Below are positions 31,832 to 38,485 of a DNA stretch of 38,485 bases, in pieces. The DNA comes from Planctomycetes bacterium UBA2386 (GTDB taxonomy: Bacteria; Planctomycetota; UBA1135; UBA2386). The stretch is taken from contig DDSQ01000122.1 in NCBI GenBank assembly GCA_002343845.1, positions 1 through 38,485 on the forward strand, written 5' to 3'. The position numbers and the translations under genes were made by a program. Under the pieces are notes generated by a model. That model saw only the letters and a program-made list of their open reading frames with translations, had not been told where the DNA came from and did not search any database. Positions within the stretch are counted from its first letter, which is position 1; each line of letters starts with the position of its first letter.

Positions 31832-34465
31832 CTACTTCACGACGAAGTTGACGAGCTTGCCCGGCACGACGATCTCCTTGACCACCGTCTTGCCGTCGAG
31901 GAACGACGCCACCGCCGCACGCGCCGCCGCCAGCGCCACGTCGTTGCCGCAGCCGTTCGGCACCATCGCGCGACCGCGCAGCTTGCCGAGCACCTGCACC
32001 GCGATCTCGACTTCGTCGTCGACGAGCAGCTTGGCGTCGACCGTGGGCCAGCTCGCGTAGCTCAGCAGCCCCTGGCCGCCGAGACGCTCCCACAGTTCCT
32101 CGGCGAGGTGCGGCGCGAACGGCTGCAGGATCTGCGCGAAGCGCCGCAGCTGGCCGCGGCCCAGCCGTTCGACGCCCTTCGTCGCCTCGTTGACGAAGAT
32201 CATCATCGCCGCGATCGCGGTGTTGAACGCGAGCCGCTCGATGTCGCCGTCGACCTTGTGGATCGTGCGGTGCAGCGCCTTCTCGAGCTCGGGATCGTCG
32301 GCGCGATCGCTGCGCAGCCACTCGTGCACGGTGCCCTTCTCGGCGAACTCCGGCACCACCAGCCGCCAGCTCCGCTGCAGGAAGCGGAACACGCCGGGCA
32401 CGTCCTTGGGGTTCCACGGCTTGCTGTCGGCGAGCGGCCCCATGTACATCTCGTACAGCCGCAGCGTGTCGGCGCCGTACTCGGCGACCACGTCGTCGGG
32501 GTTGACGACGTTGCCGTAGCGCTTGCTCATCTTGGTGACGATGGCCTTGAGCTTCTCGCCGGTCGTGGCGTGCACGACGTCGTCGCCCTGCTCCTTGGTC
32601 TGCGCCTTCGGCACGATCGCGCCGCGCGCATCCTCGTAGGCGAACGCCTGGATCATCCCCTGGTTGTAGAGCTTGTGGAACGGCTCGCGGACGCGCACGA
32701 GCCCTTGGTCGTGCAGCACCTTCGTCCAGAACCGCGAGTAGAGCAGGTGCCCGACTGCGTGCTCGGTGCCGCCGACGTAGAGGTCGACCGGCAGCCAGTA
32801 GTCGCTCGCCTGCTTGCTGCAGAACTCGCGGTCGTTCTTCGGGTCGCAGAACCGCAGGAAGTACCAGCTCGAGCCGGCAGCGCCCGGCATCGTGTTGATC
32901 TCGCGCTGCGCCGGGCGGCCCTTGCCGTCCTTCGTCTCCACCCACTGCCGCGCACGGATCAGCGGCGACTCCGGCGTGCCGCCGGGCTGGAAGTCGTCCA
33001 TGTGCGGCAGCAGCACCGGCAGCTGCGCGTCGGGCACCAGTTCGGCGCCGTCCTGCGTGTGCAGCACCGGGAACGGCTCGCCCCAGTAGCGCTGCCGCGA
33101 GAACAGCCAATCGCGCAGCTTGTAGGTGACCTTCGCGGCGCCATGCCCGTTCGCGACGAGCCAGTCGATCGTGGCGCGCTTGGCCTGCGCCAACGACGAC
33201 CCGGCCAGCCGCAACGACTCGTCGACGGTGCGGCAGTGCTCCGCATACGGCATCTCGTCGCTGCAGCACTCCTTGCCGTCGGCGATGCGGGCATCGCGCG
33301 CCTCATCGCCGGTCTGCGGCGCGAAGATGCCCGGGATCGGCAGGCGGAACTTCGTCGCGAACTCGAAGTCGCGCTCGTCACCGGCGGGCACGGCCATGAT
33401 CGCGCCGGTGCCGTAGGTGACGATGACGTAGTCCGCGACCCACACCTGCAGCCAGCCGCGCGGGTCGCCGATCGGGAACACCGGGTTGCGGGCCAGAGCA
33501 CCGGTCCACACGCCGGTCTTCTCCTTCGCCAGATCGGTGCGCTCGAGTTCGCTCTTCTGCGCCGCCGCCTTCACGTAGGCGTCGACGGCCGCCCGTTGCT
33601 TCTCCGTCGTGATCTTCGCGACCAGCGGGTGCTCGGGCGCCAACACCACGAACGACGCGCCGAACAGCGTGTCGGGGCGCGTCGTGAACACGCGGATCTT
33701 GCCGTGGCTCGCCTGGTCGCACTCGAAGTCGATCTCGGCGCCCTCGCTCTTGCCGATCCACTCGCGCTGCATGGTCTTGAGCGACTCGCTCCAGTCCAGC
33801 CCGTCGAGATCCGCGAGCAGGCGCTCCGCGTACTCGGTGATCTTCAGCACCCACTGGCGCAGCGGCCGCCGTTCGCACGGATGGTCGCCGCGCTCGCTCT
33901 TGCCGTTGATGACCTCGTCGTTGGCGAGCACGGTGCCGAGCGCCTCGCACCACCACACCGGCGCGTTGCTCTCGTAGGCCAGACCACGCGCGTGCAGCTG
34001 CTTCCAGATCCATTGCGTCCAGCGGAAGTAGCTCGGGTCGGCGGTGCTGAGCTCGCGGTCCCAGTCGTACGAGAAGCCCAGCCGCTGCAGCTGCGCCCGG
34101 AACGTCGCGATGTTGGCGGCCGTAGTCTTCGCCGGATGGGTGTTGGTCTGGATCGCGTACTGCTCCGCGGGCAGGCCGAACGCGTCCCACCCCATCGGGT
34201 GCAGCACGTTGCAGCCCTTCGCCCGCTTCCAGCGCGACACGATGTCGGTCGCGGTGTAGCCCTCGGGGTGGCCGACGTGCAGGCCCGCCGCCGACGGGTA
34301 GGGGAACATGTCGAGCGCGTAGAACTTCGGCTGCCGCGCGTCGAAGTCCGGGTCGCCGGGGTTCTTGGCCCGGAACACCTTGTGCTCGCGCCAGAACCGC
34401 TGCCACTTCGGTTCGATCGCCGCGGGTTCGTACGTCTGCTTCGGCTCGTGTCTCGGCTCGGCCAT
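31832..34465 (-). CDS. leuS: Leucyl-tRNA synthetase
   Basis: 877 residues, the usual bacterial LeuS size. The HIGH signature is PYPSAAGLHVGHPEGYTATD and the KMSKS motif is KMSKRYGNVVNPDDVV. Other landmarks are GWDAFGLPAEQYAI, the CP1 editing domain with its threonine-rich TRPDTLFGASFVVLAPEHP, and PGAAGSSWYFLRF near the catalytic core, then the C-terminal anticodon-binding helices. It charges tRNA-Leu and edits mischarged isoleucine and valine. The ATG at 34463-34465 is followed by the family's typical YEPAAIEPKWQRFW. No Shine-Dalgarno site is seen. Confidence 0.98.
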   Translation of the reverse strand: MAEPRHEPKQTYEPAAIEPKWQRFWREHKVFRAKNPGDPDFDARQPKFYALDMFPYPSAAGLHVGHPEGYTATDIVSRWKRAKGCNVLHPMGWDAFGLPAEQYAIQTNTHPAKTTAANIATFRAQLQRLGFSYDWDRELSTADPSYFRWTQWIWKQLHARGLAYESNAPVWWCEALGTVLANDEVINGKSERGDHPCERRPLRQWVLKITEYAERLLADLDGLDWSESLKTMQREWIGKSEGAEIDFECDQASHGKIRVFTTRPDTLFGASFVVLAPEHPLVAKITTEKQRAAVDAYVKAAAQKSELERTDLAKEKTGVWTGALARNPVFPIGDPRGWLQVWVADYVIVTYGTGAIMAVPAGDERDFEFATKFRLPIPGIFAPQTGDEARDARIADGKECCSDEMPYAEHCRTVDESLRLAGSSLAQAKRATIDWLVANGHGAAKVTYKLRDWLFSRQRYWGEPFPVLHTQDGAELVPDAQLPVLLPHMDDFQPGGTPESPLIRARQWVETKDGKGRPAQREINTMPGAAGSSWYFLRFCDPKNDREFCSKQASDYWLPVDLYVGGTEHAVGHLLYSRFWTKVLHDQGLVRVREPFHKLYNQGMIQAFAYEDARGAIVPKAQTKEQGDDVVHATTGEKLKAIVTKMSKRYGNVVNPDDVVAEYGADTLRLYEMYMGPLADSKPWNPKDVPGVFRFLQRSWRLVVPEFAEKGTVHEWLRSDRADDPELEKALHRTIHKVDGDIERLAFNTAIAAMMIFVNEATKGVERLGRGQLRRFAQILQPFAPHLAEELWERLGGQGLLSYASWPTVDAKLLVDDEVEIAVQVLGKLRGRAMVPNGCGNDVALAAARAAVASFLDGKTVVKEIVVPGKLVNFVVK

Positions 34466-34521
34466 GGTCGGAGGGCGAGCAGTATGCCCAGGCCCGACTG
34501 GGCGCGGAACGTCGAAGACGG

Positions 34522-35100
34522 TCAGCCCGCCGCCGGCGGCCATTCGCGGGCCAGCAGCCCGTAGACGAACTCGTCGCGCCAACGACCGCCGAGCCGGCAG
34601 TACTCGCGCAGGCAGGCCTCACGCCGCATGCCGAGCTTCTCCATCAGTCGCCACGAGGGTTCGTTGTCGGCGACGCAGTAGGCGACCAGCTTGTGCACGC
34701 GCACGACCTCGAACAGGTACGTGCAGAGCCGGGCGCACGCCTCGCGCGTGTAGCCGCGCCGGTGCACGTTGGCGTCGATCCGGTAGCCGATCTCCATCGT
34801 CTCGTTCGCCGCTGCGGTCAGCCGGAACACCACGATGCCGACGGCGCGGCGCTCGGCGTGCGGCACGATCGTGAGGCACAGCCACTCCCCGTCCCGCCCC
34901 TGCCACGGCGACGCCATCTGCTCGCCGCGCGCGCGCACGGCCTCGCTGGATTCCGGATCGCGGATCCAACGCATCAGCTCCCGGTCGTTCTCCTGGGCCG
35001 TCACCATCGGGACGTCCGCGGCGGTGAACCGCCGGAGCACGAGGCGCGAGCTCGCGAGTTCGAGACCAGGAGCGCTCGCGATCAGCTGGGCCAGATCCAT
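34522..35100 (-). CDS. GNAT acetyltransferase, RimJ/RimL-like
   Basis: 192 residues from the ATG at 35098-35100. The pattern is the RimJ/RimL-type N-acetyltransferase: SRLVLRRFTAADVPMVTA, GIVVFRLTAAANETMEIGYRIDANVHRRGYTREACARLC with the acetyl-CoA loop R-R-G-Y-T, then VAYCVADNEPSWRLMEKLGMRREACLREY. It probably acetylates a protein N-terminus or a small amine; the substrate is unknown. It lies 56 bases upstream of leuS on the same strand, so the two could share a transcript. The small membrane gene at 35189 is divergent. Confidence 0.92.
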   Translation of the reverse strand: MDLAQLIASAPGLELASSRLVLRRFTAADVPMVTAQENDRELMRWIRDPESSEAVRARGEQMASPWQGRDGEWLCLTIVPHAERRAVGIVVFRLTAAANETMEIGYRIDANVHRRGYTREACARLCTYLFEVVRVHKLVAYCVADNEPSWRLMEKLGMRREACLREYCRLGGRWRDEFVYGLLAREWPPAAG

Positions 35101-35176
35101 GGCGCGTTTCGTAGCACCACCCGGGGTGTCGTGCACGAGTCCGCACACGGCGCTGCCGTGCCCGACCGCGCCGGCC

Positions 35177-35182
35177 TACGCT
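35177..35182 (+). promoter_or_regulatory. Putative -10 box (TACGCT) for a leaderless transcript
   Basis: TACGCT is six bases before the ATG at 35189. It has the same TANNNT-to-start spacing as the boxes before 3004, 12073 and 12449. There is no Shine-Dalgarno site. Confidence 0.4.
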
Positions 35183-35188
35183 GCTCGC

Positions 35189-35479
35189 ATGCGCTTCCCG
35201 AACGACACGAACTTCCACCTGCGCATGGCCGCGCTGCTCGTCGCGGCGTTGTTCCTCGAACACCTGGCTGCGACGCACGTCCCCCACTGGTCCTCGCCGC
35301 GCATCGGCATCGTGACGTTCGTGCTCGGCCTCGCGTGGGTCGCGCTCGCCGCGTTCTGGCACGCCAAGGCGACGCAGGATCGCATCCGCGTGCTCGAAGC
35401 GAAGCTCGAGCAGCTGTCGGCGACCACCGACGCGCTCGTCGACGACCAACGCGCGCGACGTTCGTTGCCGCGCCTCTGA
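35189..35479 (+). CDS. Small membrane protein with a C-terminal coiled-coil
   Basis: 96 residues. Two membrane helices (LRMAALLVAALFLEHLAA and RIGIVTFVLGLAWVALAAFW) are followed by a heptad-rich cytoplasmic tail (KATQDRIRVLEAKLEQLSATTDALVDDQRARR). This resembles small membrane-anchored scaffolds, but no named family is recognised. It stands alone, divergent from the GNAT gene. Its stop is one base from the stop of the convergent membrane glycosyltransferase. Confidence 0.7.
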   Translation: MRFPNDTNFHLRMAALLVAALFLEHLAATHVPHWSSPRIGIVTFVLGLAWVALAAFWHAKATQDRIRVLEAKLEQLSATTDALVDDQRARRSLPRL

Positions 35480-35480
35480 G

Positions 35481-37592
35481 TCAGCGCCGCACGGCGAGCA
35501 CGAAGGCGCCGTCGCTCTCGTGCACCACTTCGAACCGGCCGGGATGCGCGGCCAGCAGTGCGGGCGCGATCGACGGCACGAACTCGAACGTGCGCGAGCC
35601 GGTGCGTTGCGCCCGGTCCTGGCAGCACACCAGGAAGTCGAGGGCCTCCGCCTCGCTCCACGCCGCGACTTCTTCCACGGACTTCGGCGTGCCCGGCACC
35701 AGCGGCTGGTCGGCGATGCGCACGACGTTGCGCCACGGCTCGCCGAGCAGCGGGAAGAGGAAGTGGCTGCCGTGCACGCCGACGCGTTTGCCGGCGACCT
35801 GCCGGTGCACGAAGGACACGCAGCCAGCCCACCCGCGTTCGCTGCGCCCGTCGCGCCAGCCGAGGGCGGCGTCGTACTGCCAACGTTGCCGTGCGCTGGC
35901 GACGAGCAGCGCGCCGACGACGAGCACCAGCCCGACGATCGCCGCGGTCGCCCGTGACGACGCCGCGCGCAGCCCGAGCGCCCCGACGTCGTTCAGTCGA
36001 CGGCGCCACGCCGGCACGGCGAGCGCCGCGCCGCCGACGACCGCGGCCGCGAACGCCGGCCAGGCCAGACGGGTCAGCGGCGCAATTCCGTTCGCCGCAG
36101 CGCCGGCGAAGGCGGCGACGACGAGCCAGGAGGCACGGGCCGGCAGCAGGGCGCTCACGGCCGCAGCGGCCCCCGCGAAGCCGACGCTCGCCCAGGCCAG
36201 CAGGTAACGATGCGAGTACTGCGCGTCGAACGACGGCTGGTTGAACGGGTGCTTCAGGAACGTCGCGAACAGCAGCAGCGGCAGCACCGCGCCGACCGCC
36301 GCCGTCCGCCACGGCAGTCGACGCGCGACGGCGGCGAGCAGCAGCAGCACCGGTGCGCCGGCGACGACCGGCGCGGCCACGCCGTGCGCCTCGACGAATT
36401 GCGGCAGACGTTCGAGCAGCGGCCGCAGGTTCCAGCCGAGCGTGCGTTCGGCGAACCACGCGGCGTCGATCGGACCGTCGAACACGACGCTGCCCGCGAC
36501 CTTCACCTGCGCCGGCCACAGCGGATTGCCGAGTGCCAGCAGGTTGCGCAGGTACCACGGCGCTGCGACCAGCATCGGGCCTACGGCGAGCAGGCCGAGC
36601 GTTCGTGGCGCGAGGAGCGCCCGCCAGTGCACGAACGCCGTCGCCGCGACGATCAGCGCCGCGTAGCCGGGGCCTGAGAACTTCGTCGCCATCACGGCGC
36701 CGAGCGCCAAGCCCGCCAGCAGTCCGTCGCCAGCGCCCCGTTGCGCGAAGTGGCGGCGACAGAAGACGACGGCGGCGACGACGACGATCGCGAGCAGCAG
36801 GTCGTTCCCCTGCGTGGTGGTCGCTCCCAGCGCGACCGGCGTGGTCGCTGCCGCGAGCGCGCCGGCGAAGGCGACGGGACGCGTGCCGCCGAACGACCGC
36901 GCCAGCGTGTAGACCGCCACGACCAGCAGCGGGAATTCGAACACCGACAGCAGCGCCAGGTGTTCGTTGCCGGCCGGCAACGACAGCCAGGCGATCACCG
37001 CCTGCCGGAATCCCGGGTAGGCGCGCGCCAGGTCGGGCACCGTGTCGCTGATCGCGACGCTGCCGGTCCGCACCCACTCGGCCGGCATCACGAGGTGGTA
37101 CCACATGCTGTCGGCATCCTGCACGGTGAAGCGCAGGCAGTTGCCGGCGACGAACAGCCACGCCGCGGCGAGCAGCAACGCGCCGGCCGCGGTCGCAGCG
37201 TCGAACCGCGCGCTTGGCAACAGGCTGCCAACGGTGCGGCCCGGCGGCGCCTGCACGTGCACGAGCAGCGACACGACGGCGCCGAGCACGCCGACCGCGA
37301 CCAGACCGAACGCGCCGCAGAGGCCGGTCGCGACGACGAACCCGCCCGGCACGACCAGCGTGAGCAGGCCGACGGCGAGCAGGAACACCGAACCCTCGGC
37401 CTCCGGCAGCAGCGCCGAGGCCGTGCGCCACGCGACGACTGCCGGCAGCGCGACGAACCAGGCGAACACCGCAGCGGTGACGAATGGACCCGCGAGCAGG
37501 TTCGGCGTGAACGCCGCCAGCCCCGCGATCACGACACCAGCCAGGGCGAGCAGCGGCAGACCGGACGAGCGACGATCGGCAGGGCCGCTCAT
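35481..37592 (-). CDS. GT39/ArnT-like polytopic membrane glycosyltransferase
   Basis: 703 residues with about 12 or more membrane helices. An acidic loop motif DADSMWYHLVMPAEWVRTG sits after the third or fourth helix. Helix-capping blocks follow: GFRQAVIAWLSLPAGNEHLALLSVFEFPLL, TTQGNDLLLAIVVVAAVVFC, and APWYLRNLLALGNPLWPAQ. WYLRN-x-GNPLWP is typical of dolichyl- or polyprenyl-phosphate-linked sugar transferases. A soluble C-terminal domain (about 600-703) ends the protein. It would move a sugar from a lipid carrier to an acceptor outside the membrane. Acceptor and sugar are unknown. The methyltransferase gene lies 12 bases upstream on the same strand. Confidence 0.82.
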   Translation of the reverse strand: MSGPADRRSSGLPLLALAGVVIAGLAAFTPNLLAGPFVTAAVFAWFVALPAVVAWRTASALLPEAEGSVFLLAVGLLTLVVPGGFVVATGLCGAFGLVAVGVLGAVVSLLVHVQAPPGRTVGSLLPSARFDAATAAGALLLAAAWLFVAGNCLRFTVQDADSMWYHLVMPAEWVRTGSVAISDTVPDLARAYPGFRQAVIAWLSLPAGNEHLALLSVFEFPLLVVAVYTLARSFGGTRPVAFAGALAAATTPVALGATTTQGNDLLLAIVVVAAVVFCRRHFAQRGAGDGLLAGLALGAVMATKFSGPGYAALIVAATAFVHWRALLAPRTLGLLAVGPMLVAAPWYLRNLLALGNPLWPAQVKVAGSVVFDGPIDAAWFAERTLGWNLRPLLERLPQFVEAHGVAAPVVAGAPVLLLLAAVARRLPWRTAAVGAVLPLLLFATFLKHPFNQPSFDAQYSHRYLLAWASVGFAGAAAAVSALLPARASWLVVAAFAGAAANGIAPLTRLAWPAFAAAVVGGAALAVPAWRRRLNDVGALGLRAASSRATAAIVGLVLVVGALLVASARQRWQYDAALGWRDGRSERGWAGCVSFVHRQVAGKRVGVHGSHFLFPLLGEPWRNVVRIADQPLVPGTPKSVEEVAAWSEAEALDFLVCCQDRAQRTGSRTFEFVPSIAPALLAAHPGRFEVVHESDGAFVLAVRR

Positions 37593-37604
37593 GGCGCGCC
37601 GGCG

Positions 37605-38231
37605 CTACTTCGCGTCCCAGTAGCGCAGCACGAACGCCGGCGGCACGTTCCGCACGATCGGACCGATGCGCTCGAAGCCCGCGAACCGCTCCTGCATGAG
37701 CGCGCGGAAGCGTCGCGCCGCGCGCAGTCCGTAGGCGTGCACGTACTGGAAGGTGCGGAAGTCGCCGCCGCCCTCGCGCAACGCCCACACCAGTCCGTCG
37801 ACGACGCCGTCCTGCACGGCGGGCGGCAGGCTCGCGAACGGCAGCCCCGAGATGATGCGGCGCGGCGGTGGCAGGCCTTGGTCGGTGAGGATCTGCCGAA
37901 GGTCCGCCGCCGAGCCGAGGTGGAACGCCATCGTCGGGAACCGCTCGGTCAGCAGGCGGTGGAAGCGCTTCTCGAGCTCGATGCCGAGGTAGCGCGCGCC
38001 CTTCGGCAAGCGCTCGCGCACGACCGCCGTCGCCGGGCCAGTGCCGGGACCAAACTCGACGATCAGCTCGCCGGGCCGCAGGTCGAGATGTCCGACCAAT
38101 GCGCGCGACAGGTAGCGCGAACTCGGCAGCACGGCGCCGACCGTCGTCGGGTTGCGGAGGAAGCGACCAAAGAAGCCGAGACCGTCGCGGATCGGTCGCC
38201 GCGGGATGTCGGCAGGTTCGCCCGCGGGCAT
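37605..38231 (-). CDS. Phospholipid N-methyltransferase-like SAM enzyme
   Basis: 208 residues from the ATG at 38229-38231. The upstream ATG at 38294 would add 21 residues and overlap the preceding gene, and relatives begin near FLRNPTTVGAVLPSSRYLSRAL. The SAM motif I is LIVEFGPGTGPATAVVRERL, followed by YLGIELEKRFHRLLTERFP and the post-motif ISGLPFASLP. GLPF in place of NLPY is typical of the COG3963 group related to KsgA and to PmtA-type phosphatidylethanolamine methyltransferases. It may methylate a lipid head group. Downstream lies the GT39-like gene; upstream is a ferredoxin-like gene. Confidence 0.8.
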   Translation of the reverse strand: MPAGEPADIPRRPIRDGLGFFGRFLRNPTTVGAVLPSSRYLSRALVGHLDLRPGELIVEFGPGTGPATAVVRERLPKGARYLGIELEKRFHRLLTERFPTMAFHLGSAADLRQILTDQGLPPPRRIISGLPFASLPPAVQDGVVDGLVWALREGGGDFRTFQYVHAYGLRAARRFRALMQERFAGFERIGPIVRNVPPAFVLRYWDAK

Positions 38232-38286
38232 CGTGGAAGCCACGGCGGAACAGTGCCCCGAGCCCGCGCCGCGGGCAAGCGCCCCG

Positions 38287-38485
38287 TCACCCATCGACGA
38301 GCGCGTCGCCCAGCACGGCGACGCGGCCGACGCGCACTCGGGCCGAACACAGCAGACGGCAGCCGTCGCCGAGGCCCATGCGAGCGAGGGTCGAGCGCTC
38401 CGGTTCGGCGGCGGGCTCGAGCGCAGCGTCGGCCCCCGCGGCGAGCCGCGCCGCGTCGGTGCCGCACATGCCGCGCGTGCAGCCG
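38287..38485 (-). CDS. 2Fe-2S ferredoxin-like protein, C-terminal part (5' end beyond the window)
   Basis: About 65 residues are visible, running to the TGA at 38287-38289; the frame is open at the window edge. Visible features are GCTRGMCGTDAARLAAGADAAL, ERSTLARMGLGDGCRLLCSARV and VGRVAVLGD. The C-x4-C followed by G-T-D and a late LLC resemble the beta-grasp 2Fe-2S ferredoxin fold of the CGTD subtype, though the usual C-x2-C third ligand is not at its plant-type position. The upstream part should hold the remaining ligand. Family call is tentative. The methyltransferase gene follows. Confidence 0.5.
   Translation of the reverse strand, partial: GCTRGMCGTDAARLAAGADAALEPAAEPERSTLARMGLGDGCRLLCSARVRVGRVAVLGDALVDG

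Noticed and set aside
38232..38294. Upstream ATG at 38294 as start of the methyltransferase
   Set aside because: It would overlap the preceding gene and add a low-complexity stretch; the family's conserved sequence begins after the ATG at 38231.
1..38485. tRNA, rRNA, IS elements or prophage genes
   Set aside because: Intergenic gaps are short and hold no tRNA-like cloverleaf pattern I could see; no transposase, integrase or phage structural motif appears.

Overview
The window is about 70% G+C, densely coded, and reads as a planctomycete chromosome. The strongest clues are a DUF1501 protein with a Tat signal next to a secreted DUF1549/LamG/DUF1553 protein with a CxxCH motif, a second DUF1549-type gene cut by the left edge, and several secreted proteins known only from that phylum. 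I saw no rRNA, tRNA, CRISPR array or insertion sequence. No gap between genes exceeds 300 bases.

Layout. 1-3004 (minus): cytochrome-like DUF1549 protein (partial), a secreted prenyltransferase-fold protein, and a membrane protein. 3061-5763 (plus): four genes overlapping by 4 bases, including a WaaP-like kinase fold and a methyltransferase. 5796-11765: an AlkC-type DNA glycosylase, an MFS exporter overlapping a secreted protein, and a beta-lactamase-fold/esterase fusion. 11881-14027 (plus): small lipoprotein, DUF423 protein, a UGA-containing Rdx selenoprotein, a SenB-type selenosugar synthase, and a small unknown gene. 14040-18155 (minus): the DUF1501/DUF1553 pair. 18408-19778 (minus): a lone AAA/DUF4143 ATPase with an AT-rich operator-like palindrome. 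19882-29923: a type II secretion/type IV pilus-like locus with eight genes on the minus strand and a divergent assembly ATPase. 30003-38485: a CPA2 antiporter, leuS, a GNAT acetyltransferase, a GT39-like membrane protein, a methyltransferase and a partial 2Fe-2S protein.

The most interesting part is 12050-13637. Between a DUF423 gene and senB lies an easily missed 77-codon frame. It reads through an in-frame TGA at 12479-12481 at exactly the second position of the CxxC/CxxU motif of the SelT/SelW/SelH (Rdx) family. A perfect 7-bp hairpin with a G in its loop follows 14 bases later, in the layout of a bacterial SECIS element. The next gene, 10 bases on, belongs to the glycosyltransferase family of SenB, which makes a selenosugar from selenophosphate in selenoneine synthesis. 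SenA and SenC are absent from the window. I propose a compact selenium locus that pairs selenosugar synthesis with a selenoprotein; the function is inference.

The secretion locus looks complete for a core machine: major pseudopilin, two double-module pseudopilins, platform protein, PilM-PilN fusion, PilO-like, PilP/GspC-like, a lipoprotein secretin with a polyglycine linker and TPR tail, and the ATPase. A prepilin peptidase must lie elsewhere. Genes inside this operon mostly have clear Shine-Dalgarno sites. Several first genes of transcription units instead have a TANNNT box 6-7 bases before the start codon, which suggests leaderless mRNAs.
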